This document shows, piece by piece, positions 50,715-61,764 of a DNA stretch of 64,000 nucleotides. The number at the start of each line of letters is the position of its first letter. The first letter of the stretch is position 1. The translations under genes were made by a program, and so were the position numbers. The stretch is from the NCBI GenBank assembly GCA_021464245.1, contig JADCRB010000075.1, forward strand, positions 2,595,706-2,659,705, in the 5' to 3' direction. Origin of the DNA: Carallia brachiata (lineage: Eukaryota > Streptophyta > Magnoliopsida > Malpighiales > Rhizophoraceae). Under the pieces are notes generated by a model. The model was not told where the DNA came from. It worked only from the letters and a program-made list of their open reading frames with translations, and ran no database searches.

Positions 50715-51683
50715 AGAAGAAAAGTACATGCTTTTACAAAAAAGATATATTCTCCAAACAAATCCCAATGGAAGAATTCACACAAACAACACGCCAATGC
50801 TGAGTTTTAGAACACCAAGCATCAGAATCAAACGTCAATTCCAAATCAAGCACTACAAGCATAAAGATGTCATCCTAAACAAATAAAACAGAGGAAAAAA
50901 AAATGGAATTGGAATTTCCACTTTCGAGTTTTAGGCAAAAACAACGAGCATAATTATTCAACTATAAGCTTTAAGTCCTCAAAGATTCTCCACTTCAAAG
51001 CAAAGCTCTATAACAACATCTAGCACTTAATGAAACGAATCTACAAACAAAACTGTTCATTTTCACTTTTGTACTTTTGAACTTTGAATCTGACATTGGT
51101 GGATGCTTCGCATGCTACTACAACTCTACAAGGTCGTGTTTGGCTGCACAATGAACTATATCATAGACAATTAGCTGAAATTAGCAAATCCTTAACTTCT
51201 CTCCACTTATTCTCGGCTCCCAAACAGATCTTAAGATGCCCTAAGAGTCGTCGCTAAAGATTCCAGTTCTAGTTAACTCAGCAACCAAACCAAACCAAAC
51301 AGCACTTAATGTTCAAAACAGAAACGGCATCTTCCACCATTTCCCTCCCACTTTCTCACATTTTCTTCCAATTTCTAGCAACCAAACAGAAAACAAAACG
51401 AAAATTAAAAAAAAAAAAAACACAAAACAAAAACACTCAATCCGTCAAAACCGCCTTCTGCTAACCTTAACGTTGGAAAGCAAAACCGGAGACTCGAGAA
51501 ATGACGTCGGGCTGAGACCGGGAGGTACAGTGATGCAAGGGGACCGGGAGATCGGAAGCTTCGCCGGCGACATCAGTTTGTACCTAGCGCCACCGGACGC
51601 ACCGCCGGACTCCGGGCGTTCCGTCGGATCTCCGCCTTCGCCTCCGCCGCGAAGCCGAAGCTCAGACCTGAACCGTTGTCCAT
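46604..51683 (-). CDS. WRKY20: WRKY20-like group I WRKY transcription factor, 6 exons
   Basis: This is a nuclear factor that binds W-box promoters, closest by recall to Arabidopsis WRKY20 (At4g26640). Exons inferred from GT/AG borders are 51683-51466, 49814-49656, 49259-48716, 48610-48475, 48386-48228 and 47096-46604. The N-terminal part has [15 protein letters not shown] and [15 protein letters not shown] (group I Ser/Pro-rich region). The first domain has [20 protein letters not shown] with CX4C and HDH. The second has [16 protein letters not shown], with the intron conserved in this family at PR|SYYK, then [11 protein letters not shown] and HNHDVP. A stretch of four Asp precedes KRRK, a likely nuclear signal. 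The end [14 protein letters not shown] fits WRKY20. Exon 1 from the ATG at 51683 is one base short of the frame used by the rest, near 51620. With it, the protein would be about 569 aa. Exons 2-6 are in perfect phase. Confidence 0.9.
49815..51465 (-). other. Long first intron of the WRKY20-like gene
   Basis: This 1.65-kb intron separates the first two coding exons, with donor GTTAGC at 51465 and acceptor TTACAG before 49814. It is AT-rich and has a poly(A) run near 50686-50709. The open frames in it are short and composition-driven. A long first intron is common in group I WRKY genes and may hold regulatory sites; none can be named here. Confidence 0.75.
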
Positions 51684-53303
51684 GTTGCGTGCGTACCTGT
51701 GCGGACTCGGGGAGAAGAGAAGAGGGCAGTTATAAAGGAAGCGACGGCAGGGAAGGGGTAGTTTGGTAATTCCACGAGATTTGTGTGCAAAGATGTGTGC
51801 GTGCTTGCAGGCACCGGTTGTTTGCTCTGACGGTAAAAACGATATTCGAATCCGTAATTTTTCCTATCGGTTAAAAAAATTTAGATTTATAGATAAAGTT
51901 ATGAATTTTAATTTTCTCAAAATTAAGTAATAAGGTTAAGGAAAAAAAGTTATTGTTTGAAAATTAAATTATAAGAAAAATTTTTAACATGTAACTATTT
52001 GAAAATTTTTTTTATAATTTTATAAATTTATCGTATAACCCAAATAATAATAACGTTTATAATTAATACAGTTATATAATTAATTTAATAAATTATATTT
52101 TAAAAATTTTTTGATAAATTTCTTTTTATTATATAACGGTATTTTGAGAAAAATTTACTGTTCATTATTTTATGAAAAAATTATTATGACTCACAGACTG
52201 ATTTGAGAAATGACATGATTATCCGAATCCTATTTGTGCGAAAGTGTGTGCGAGTGAAGAAAGAAAGCGTTAGGGCGGATAGTTGACTTGTGAGCTGGAT
52301 CGGGATTCCGCAGAATTGTCATTTTCTTCAAATAAATAATTAAATATTTAAATAATTTGGTTCTTTTAATTTCTTGTATTATCATAGAATATTTTTAAAA
52401 AATTAATGTACCAAGTTTTGTTTTTACTTGATTTTTTTCACGTACATAAAAAAATTTTAAATTTTACCAATCGAAATTTAATTAAGTGGTATTGATAACT
52501 TTTTAAAATACTTAAAAACGAATTCAAATTCTTATCGTAGTCTCAAATAATAAAAAAAAAATCAAATGTACTAAGTTTTTTAACTAATAATTATAAGAGT
52601 CATATTAAGAGTGCAATATCTTATCATGATTTTTACTATTAACAATAATCAATTTACATCCTAAAACTTCTAATTCCAATTAAAAGAGAAAGAAACTATG
52701 TTTATCCCATGCTATTAAAGTTCTTTTCTTTTCTTTTTTTTTTCTGTTTAATTAGCTTATCTACAATTTTTTTTTTTTTTGTGGTCCTCAAGCAATCTTA
52801 GATTGACTAAAACAATGAAAGAAGAAAAGGTTCTTGCTGGTTTTTTTTTATTTTTATTTTTTCAGTAACAAGATTATGAAGCAACTCTTTTTTCTCTCAG
52901 GAATGATGCCTATTGTCTACTCTACTGTTGCCTTTTTTCATTTATAGGATGAGAAAGTAGATGTGTTATTCTATAATTTTGTTAAAGAAATTTTGTCATC
53001 ACATCGTGCAGTGGATTTATCCATGTTAAAAAATTTGTAGAATAACAAATTTCATGATCAAATAATAAATTCAATCTCAAACGTAGATTTTGTTTAGCCT
53101 GCTACTATCCAAAAATATTTCTTTGTTTCCTTTTCTAATTTCAGTTTCATTCAAGCAAATAATGTTTTATTGGCGAGAAGAAAGAAGCATAATTGCTAAT
53201 TTGTTATTAAACTATGAGTAGTATCAACGGCTTCTGTTATGTACCAAGGAAAAAAAAAAGTATCAACAGCTACTGTTACCCCTAAATGCATTCTCAATAT
53301 TAA
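51684..53303. other. 5' flank of WRKY20-like gene
   Basis: Sequence upstream of the WRKY start. The first 150 bp should be leader and core promoter (tataaagga on the other strand is not in the gene's direction). Further upstream it becomes AT-rich without any supportable gene or element. Confidence 0.45.
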
Positions 53304-53879
53304 TAGTCTCTTTGGATTGAAAGAATTTGATGGAAAAAAAAGTGACGAGAAAGAAAGTGATTTGATAAGAAAGTTGTGAGAAAGAAAAGTGAATGAATTT
53401 GTTGTTTGGATAGATTATGATTATGTAGGAAAGAAAATGATTAGAAAGTGAATTAATATATTTGGATTGTATGAAAAAGGAATGAAAAAGTAATAATATA
53501 TAAAATTACCATATTAGCCCTATTGACTTGAATAATATTTTTTAACTTTTTGCGCCACTTGTTGCACTGTAATTAGTAAATCTATGTTGTAAATGCATGT
53601 TGGCTAGGGGCTAGTATTGTGGTTTCATACATTAGAGTAGGTTTCGTGGTGGTTTGGGAAAGAATTGGATTTTGTGGTTGAGAGGTAGAGATAAGGTATT
53701 TAGGTAATTTTTTTGTTAAAAAAAATAATCTCATTTTACTGATTTTTTTTTTCACTTTCTTCACTTGATGTGACAGCTTGACAAATAATATTGTACAGTT
53801 TTTCCTCTCATCTTCCCAAACGTAAGAAAGAATGTTTTTTCTTTTCTTTTCTTATTCTAACCAGTAAACAAACAGAGCA
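53304..53879. mobile_element. MITE-like element with taa flanks
   Basis: A 576-bp segment whose left end TAGTCTCTTTGGATTGAAAG and right end (reverse complement TGCTCTGTTTGTTTACTGG) are similar. It is flanked by taa (53301-53303 and 53880-53882). The interior is rich in A and G runs (gagaaagaaag type) on the left and their complement on the right. It fits a non-autonomous DNA transposon, possibly PIF/Harbinger-like. Confidence 0.55.
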
Positions 53880-54327
53880 TAAATGTCGAACGCATTAAAA
53901 AATAATTAAGGTTGAAGAAAAATCGTTGATGACTGCATTAGATTATTTATTTGTTTATTTATTTGCAATTGACAAAATCGAAATAATGCGTGAAGCGCAT
54001 GTCGACTAGCGTTTTCTACAAAATTTATGGATGTTTGAAGAACTTTGTCTAATTAGTATAATGAACTAATTAGATAGGGTTCAGAACAAGCCTACATAGT
54101 ATAATATATCATATTTCAATTAATTAATTTATTAAGTGAAATTTTTTACTCAAAGAAAAATATTAATTGAAATTTATGGTTAATGCTTAATTTTAGGGCA
54201 GCCGCTCCTTTTTATTGTAGAGTAGACAAGAGAAATTTGCATGGCCAACTCTTCTACCAAATTAATGTTTATAAAAACATGTTCAAAATAAATGAAGTTA
54301 TATAGACTTGTGTACAAAAAACTAAAA

Positions 54328-54830
54328 GGATCAAAACATTTTCACATGAGAAAGATAGTTGTTCTTAAAAGAAGAGACCAACCCTTCCAATTTTGTATTA
54401 GGGCTTAAATATTATGTTATGTTGGATTAAGAATTTTTTCACTGTAGTAATAATTTTCTTATTGGAGTAGCAAGATTGAAGATATCAAATTTGAGTCTCC
54501 TAACCTGTATTCTCTTTTACGTGAAATGGGCACTAAAAATGTATGTGTTACTACATGCTAGGAAATTAATGAGGTTGATCCAAAAAATGATAGGATTGTG
54601 TTAATGTACTACTAGTTAAATCAAATGATAGATTTCGTTCACCAAAATGACTTGTTACACTTAATTTAGATGCGTCTCAATTGACTTGCTATCAAACATC
54701 AATAAGCGTGGGTCACGTAGTCAGATTGCTTCTTTTTCCGTGCTTTTTTATAGTAACATTTGTTATTCTCGGCAGCGACGACATTTAATTAGGTGACAAA
54801 GTATGAAAATTAAGTTAGAACATCTCCAAC
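54328..54830. repeat. Direct repeat, copy 1
   Basis: About 500 bp beginning ttcacatgagaaagat and containing gtctcaattgacttgctatc and gtcacgtagtca. It recurs at 55798-56345 with scattered differences and small indels. No coding or terminal structures are visible, so it is either an old local duplication or two copies of an unnamed element. Confidence 0.75.
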
Positions 54831-55797
54831 CCCACAATGCACCCCAAAATGCCTTTTCTCTTGATTATTATTATTTTTTTTTAAAGTTACAATAGAGGCT
54901 AAACAAAGGTGAGGAAAAAAGAATAGAGCCAGTAAGATTCAAAAAATAGAATAAAGAGATTTTAACAAAATATCCTGACTAATTATGCTAGAAACACGGA
55001 ACAACGTAAATGTAACTATACGATAAAAAGTAACTACACTTAAATCTGACAATTTTATTTGGATAAATATACACAATAACCACCGAAAGGGGGATTCTAT
55101 ATTCTTATTTTGTCATGTATCGATTTTTATGTAAGTGTAAATAGCATATTCCTAAGAGTATATTTGATCCTGAACTTAACTTAAATTGAAATCATTATTG
55201 GAACCGAATTAGTAATTCCATTTAGAATCGAAATTATGAGTAAGGAAGGTCTGGTTATAATTTACTCCAAAAATTAGAACCGCAAATAAAACTGTTTAAA
55301 AATTGAATTGGAATTGAACTAGAACAAGCGGTTCCACCAAAAACAAAAATAAAAAAAAAGGAAAAAAATCATTTACTTTTTTTTATTTTGCAAATTTTTT
55401 TTAAAAATAAAAGCTGATAGTGTAGTAACTCTCTTCATCTCCATCAACCTTGCACCCCTCTTCTCATGTATTCAACACCTTTAAGATAGAAGTTTTAAGT
55501 CTTTTACTGTAAGTGACCCTTACCGGAATACTGTTGGATCTGGATAGACCTCCCTCACACAAACGTGATTCTAGTCAAAGGGATCTTCTAACACAAATTA
55601 AATATTGCTACAGGTGGAAAAAATTGCACCATCACCGCATAAAATTTCATCCCGCGACAAATCCTAGACAGTAAAAACTCTGTTTAATCGCCCAACATGA
55701 ATTGATGCTTAAAGGACCAAAAATCCTGTGGATAACGGTTAAAGTTACGACCAAATTAACGGTTTTCGGTGATTATATTATGACCGATAAATTAATT

Positions 55798-56345
55798 TTC
55801 ACATGAGAAAGATTGTTGTTCGTCAATGAATTTATCACCCTTCCAATGTTGTATTAGTGCTTAAGTGTTACATTATGCCAGATTAAAAAGTTTTTTTCTA
55901 GTAGTGATCTTTGTCTTATTGAAGTTAACTCCATAGTTGAAAGTCTCTGAGTAAAAAAAAATCATCTTGAAGTTGTCAAAGTGACTTGATGAAGATTACC
56001 ATGGATGGAATAACCCCCACAATCTACTCCATGTGAAATAGGCAATGAAAGTTCATTGTGTTCAGCTGACGTGCATGCTAGTGAAATTAATTAGGTTTGT
56101 CCAAAAAGGATGGGATTGTGTTAATGTACTACTAGTTAAAATCAAATGATGGTTTTGGTTCACCAAAATGACTTGTTACACTGCATTTAGATGTGTCTCA
56201 ATTGACTTGCTATCAAACATCAATAAACGTGAGTCACGTAGTCATATTGCCAATGAGTTTTCTTTTTCCTTGCTTTTTATTTAGTAGTATTTGTTACTCT
56301 CAGCAGCAACGACATTTAATTAGATGTCAAAAGAATGAAAATGAA
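55798..56345. repeat. Direct repeat, copy 2
   Basis: Second copy of the 54328-54830 block in the same orientation, about 1.47 kb downstream. Shared landmarks are ttcacatgagaaagat, ttaatgtactactagtta, caattgacttgctatcaaac and gtcacgtagtca. Confidence 0.75.
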
Positions 56346-56379
56346 GTTGGCCATATCACAGAAAAAAATAATAATAAAT

Positions 56380-56403
56380 AAGAAGAAGAAGAAGAAGAAG
56401 AAG
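56380..56403. repeat. (AAG)n microsatellite
   Basis: About eight tandem copies of a GAA/AAG triplet. Confidence 0.9.
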
Positions 56404-56611
56404 CAGAGGAGCCAACATTCACTAACCACTGGGTGTGGGTTGGAGCCCCGCTTGACCCTCACTCTCATATGCTCTTAAGTGGACTCTTATGGCTACTTTG
56501 GCTAGCAGAGTAAAAGAAAAAAGAATAGAAACACAGCATGTTTTAGACATTAAGGTTTACTGTATACAAATATGGTTTACTGTCTACATATGTGTATAAA
56601 TATATAAGGTT

Positions 56612-56614
<3 letters not shown>

Positions 56615-56662
<48 letters not shown>
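56615..56662. repeat. (AT)n microsatellite
   Basis: About 24 tandem AT units, likely variable in length between individuals. Confidence 0.95.
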
Positions 56663-56665
<3 letters not shown>

Positions 56666-57127
56666 CTTTTATCTTATTACTGTAACTTTAGAATTTATGT
56701 TGTACTCTTCTTAGAGTTAGTAGATTTCTTCTTTTCTGTCTGTAATTTTTCCTTATTTTGGAGTTTTTCACGTAAAATCTATGTTCTTATTTTATTTTAT
56801 ATTTATTGCGTTTTTTTTTTTTTTGGTATGGGGCAACTTCAAGAATACACTAGGGTTATATATCAATCATCCATCTAAAGCAGAAGAAATTTGGTGCGAA
56901 GTGATTGAATTAGAGACTACAACCTATTTTACGTGAGGCTTAAACCTGAATTGGGAAACAGTTGGACAGACTCCATCACCATCCATACTCTCTACCCTTT
57001 TTTGATCTTGGAGGGTGGAGGTGGTGAAATCACAACATCTAGTTGGCAAAACTCAAGGCTTGATCTTCAAACTTTGAAAACTAGCACAAAATATTTTATA
57101 TAGCATAAGGTTAAATACCAAAAGAGA

Positions 57128-57153
57128 GAAGAGAGAGAGAGAGAGAGAGAGAA
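57128..57153. repeat. (GA)n microsatellite
   Basis: A run of GA dinucleotides followed by a short GAA triplet stretch (57153-57164). Confidence 0.9.
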
Positions 57154-57164
57154 GAAGAAGAAGA

Positions 57165-60100
57165 CAAGCTAGCAACAATAGGATATTGTCACTCCCAGAA
57201 TTTACGAACAAATTTTTTTTGGTACATCGAAAAATGAAAATTAAACTAAAAAACTATCTAATGAATCTCACTTCCAACAAATCTGTCTCACTGGAGAAGA
57301 GAAAGAAAAAATTAAAGAAAAAAGAAAAAATAAAGATGTCCAATAAAGACACTCTGAGACTATTAACAATCATTTTTAATTGTCCATTTACTGTCATAGT
57401 CCGCTACAGTTATTTTCTCCTTTATTTTTTATTCAGTTTGTAATCTTTTAGTGATCAATAAATAAAAGAAAGAAAAAATTGGGACAATACTTTGCTATAA
57501 ATTATTATTATATTTTAAAAAATTAATTATTACATATTATACTTAGTCAACCTATCCGTTATATGACTACTAAACTAACCATTTTTTGTCTGTTACACTA
57601 ATCGTTATATAATCATTACTAACTATTCTGAGTCATTATTTTTATTTATGATTTTTACTCTTATTTATGAGTAATTAAGCTAGACACTATATAAACATGT
57701 CCTTTCCCATCTTCCAATTAAAGAACAATGGGAGGTTGAAATGCCACGTTCACTCGCTCTTTTTGAGAAATGTTATGTTGTTGATTAATCAAAAGATGAT
57801 TTATTTCTGTTAATTCATTTGTGAAGTGCATACTGATAAAAAAATTTGTTGTATCTTAAGAGAGTACCCATCATAACCTGATGCACTGAAACTAGTTGTC
57901 TGAGGTACCGTGAATTTATCTTTACGGACAATATATTTGCATGATTCAGATAAAATATCTTTTTCTTTAGTTTATTTTTTATTATTATATAATTCATGTT
58001 GTATATCATGTTGTGTATACATTTTATGGATTATTTTCTGGGAATGACCTATCTTGGCCAAATGGTAAAGTAAATATATTAGTTTTCCTGCGCCATTGTT
58101 GAAGATGACAAATCCAAACTCCATAGAGTATTTTCTTATTGGGTTGAATAAGAGTTGCAATTCACTCCATCGACGGCTTTGGGTTTTTGGGGTTGGTTTT
58201 GCTGGAAGATAAGCCACGTGCATATTCTTTTTTCTCGTTTGATCACATTGTTAGTTTTTTTTTTTTTTCTAATTTTCTATTAATCTAAACAACATATTTG
58301 ATGATTTGAGCATTTGCGGTCAAAAAGTACCACTTCGAAATGGAAACTTAAGGTTCGGGAATATTTTTGAAAAATTTAAAAGTTTAAAACTACATTTAAC
58401 AAAAAAAAATTTTAAAAGATTTAAGATTTGTGTGGCCTTATCCCCCAAACATGTGTACACATAAAATGTCACGAGAAAGAGGTCAACACTTTTATAAAAA
58501 AAAAATCTAAATAATTTCAGTTAAGTAGATTAAAAATAAAAATAAAAATAATATAGACTATTAAATAATTAAATTTATAAAAATAAAAAATATATATATT
58601 ATTTTTCACTGCCTATTTAAAGTTGACGTGTATTATTACCCATTGCGAAAATTGGCCCCGCAGGAGAACCATCCGTCATCATCCATGTTTCTCCCTTTCA
58701 TGAAGAGACAAACCGCAGAAGGCAAAACTAAAAATAGTGAATTTTGGTCCAAATCAGTGGGCTCGTTTGTCTCATGCTCTAACACCACCACATAGCCATG
58801 TGATGTTTATGTCACTCACTAGTCACTTCCTTAATCAAATTTGAACGGTTAGTACAAGAAGCAGGGGCTCTAATCCTCCAAGCAGGCCTTAAAAATCAAT
58901 TCTTTACGTATTACTCTTTTTTGTTGTTGATTAATTAGTTTGACTAGAACTGAGAGTCGGTACTTTTAATTTTAGAGATGAGTGTTGCACCATTCAGCAA
59001 CTCTTTCATTACGTACCTAATTGTTTATATTAGTAGTTGATCTGCCGAAACTGTTAACATTCCCAACAATTAGATGCTTTTCCTTAACCTTATTATTGAT
59101 CAGATATTTGTCTTTAGGGAGGGCAAAACCCATATATAATTGGAAAGGAGACAGGGAAAAGTAGAGTTCAAATTCTTAATCTCTCAATTAGTATAAATAT
59201 CAAGTAATCAGTTGGTCTAAGCCAGTTGGTATTCATCGATCATTTGTCAATGTGACAATATTTTTCCATACGAATCACATGGAGATGGAGGCTTATTTGG
59301 TGGTTGGTGCTGTATTTATTCGTAATTGACAAATTGTGATGGGCTTAGAAAGCTCTGTTGAACATTAGAAACAATCTTCTTCAAAAGATAATTTTATAAT
59401 TAGATTTAAATTAAATCCTTATGTTATCCAAATTATATGGACCGTCGAATGGATTAATGATTAAATTGACTGTTTGAAGATTTTAACTCTTACGATGATA
59501 CATCAAACGCTGAAAGATATTCTTTGACAATTCAACTTTTTTTCAATGTTATGGTCAAACAATATAAATGAGTGCAGAGAATGGTCCAAATTATTTGACT
59601 ATCACCAGGAAATATCTGCCAACAAAAATCAACATGGACAAGCAAGTGCAGAAAATTATTTCTACGTGGGACCTAGCCCCCTCCAGAACATGAAACAGTA
59701 ACAAAGGCATAATCCAAATTTAGTTAGGGATGATTACATGGATTTCTTTCCCTTTATTCCCCCCCCAAAAAAAACAACAAAAAAAAATAAATATATGTAG
59801 CAAAAAGCCATAACTGCAGAAATATATCCTAGATGCTGTATAGAAAACTATTTTGTTGAAAGCTAGCTACTATACCATCCAAAGGTATACACTGTCATTT
59901 TTTAAAAAAAATTGACTTACTAGCCGTGAGCAACATAATAAGATAGTTTTCTCCATCTCTATAAATTTTGTACATTTTTTTGATATTAGAACTTGAGATT
60001 TTATAAATAAAAATTTAAATTTTTAATTACTAAAATGTGAGAACTCGATATACTGTCATTTACGACTCCAAAAACTACTTTGAATGGTAAGTTGGGTGGC

Positions 60101-60173
60101 ATTAAGGTGGCAGACCTTGTCCACCGTAAGTAATCAGCCTACTTCCATAACCCAAAGGTAGAACAGGTTCTGA
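57165..60173. other. AT-rich intergenic region
   Basis: I see no gene. Short frames at 57186-57443 and 57815-58223 are composition-driven. A tRNA A-box-like ttggccaaatggtaaag occurs near 58053, but no convincing B box follows. Poly(T) and poly(A) tracts occur near 58258 and 59762-59790. Confidence 0.5.
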
Positions 60174-60575
60174 CTAATATCGATGGGCTGCTACAGACCT
60201 GGGTTCCCGGAACAGCGCTCCTGCCAAGCCATAAGGCCCAGTTGACGAACTTGCCTCAGAGGCCACCAGAAGAGAGGAAACCACTAACCCATATTGCCCA
60301 CTAGTTACAATTTTGCAAATGATTGCTGATACGAAGAAATCAGGCATTGAACTTGACCCACTAATAGCTGCAGCCTGCTGGACCTGGTGTTGCAGCTGTT
60401 GAAGGACCCCTGGGTCATCGATATATAGAGATTTTTTTTTTTTTTTGGTCGGTTTTACCACCATCTTGCTGCCTTGATGGCAATACATCCATGACCTTAA
60501 CGTCATGTGTTGAGGAATCGTGTAGACATTTTTTTTTCCACTCTTAGGATGAAAAGGAGTTTTAACTATTAGCAA
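60174..60575 (-). other. Unassigned 133-codon open frame
   Basis: The frame is more balanced in amino acids than its surroundings (DDPGVLQQLQHQVQQAAA, LVVSSLLVASEASSSTG, ALFREPRSVAAHRY). I recognise no family. Its first third includes a poly(Lys) encoded by a T-run on the plus strand, which suggests two unrelated parts. It could be a gene fragment or chance. Confidence 0.15.
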
Positions 60576-61764
60576 AGTCTAGACCCACCCCAAATTTTTA
60601 AACTTGTGCTATTAGACTATATTTAGTGAGGTGCAATCTATAAACATCCCAACTGCAGCAACTTGTTCGAACATAGGCCAGATCTAATCTTAACTCATAT
60701 ATTGCTTGTTTTCTTTAGAAATAACACATAATTGTTCAATCGGTATTAGTCGTCTAAAATATTAAAGGTCTCAAGTTCAAGTTCTAGTCAAAAAAAAAAA
60801 AAACCATGTTCCTATTTACCATTTTATGTCCCCAACAATAAGGATCTTATGTTAGTGAAAAAATTATTAGGGTAGACCCACCTATATCTAGTAGACTGAC
60901 ACCTCAAATTCCACCTAGGGACTGTATTAAGTATTTTGTTCTTATTCCCACTACTGACCCAAAATTTTTGGGTGGTCCTTTGTTATGTCCCCAATGTTCC
61001 CTGATTCCAATGTTTGCTCTATTATCATATGAAACCATGAATTAGCCTCTCTGGTTTTCTTCAACACAGCTCAAGAAGGCCTACTTTAATAAGTTTCATG
61101 GTCAGAAGACAATATTGGTTTCATCGACTTTTGCTATATTAAGAGACATACTTTGCTCTTGGAATAATCTTATAAAACCAATGATGGCAGCATTGGAAGT
61201 GTCAGCTACATGGGTTCAGAATGTTCAGGACGCAAACATTGATATCTCCTGATGCTTTACCATATCCACCTTTTCCTTGTACATGACGATGATTTTCGGC
61301 TTCGGTTCTATCAATCCAAAGAACCATCATAATTATCGGGGGTGACGATTGCTGTAACTAAAATTGTTTGAATTTGTTCAACTTCTCACGTAACATTTTT
61401 TTCAAATTGCAAGTGGATTCAAGAACCCGGCCAAGACTCTCACATTCGTGGGGTCTGTAGAAGGATCAGATGTTACAAGAAAGTTATTTCTACGACTTGA
61501 ATCTGTGACATTAAAATATAATAACATTAGTTAATATGCTTTTGAGTATATTATAACATGAAAGATATCGAAGATTGGACTCTGGCAACATCGGTTGTGC
61601 CTATATTAGATAGAGAAAGAATCGTCCTCACTTGGAAAAACAAAACCAAAAGAGTACTGTTGTTGCATGATTCTATGATTCTGACTTTCCATGCCTCTTA
61701 CTTAGCAGCTTCACAAGAAAATCCAGCTCTCTGATGGTTGAATAAACTATTAGAGGCCTGTCAA
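60576..61764. other. 5' flank of LRR receptor-like kinase gene
   Basis: No coding sequence recognised. The last few hundred bases should hold the promoter and leader of the downstream plus-strand gene; no clear TATA box can be chosen. The track frame beginning at TTG 61738 is not used as a start, because ATG codons follow at 61765 and 61777. Confidence 0.5.

Noticed and set aside
51473..51769. 98-codon plus-strand frame rich in Pro/Ser/Arg
   Set aside because: It is the antisense shadow of WRKY20 exon 1; the minus strand encodes [15 protein letters not shown] there.
56410..56520. SINE-like segment (ctgggtgtgggttggagccccgc)
   Set aside because: One B-box-like stretch only. There is no A box at proper spacing and no target duplication, so it was left out of the feature list.
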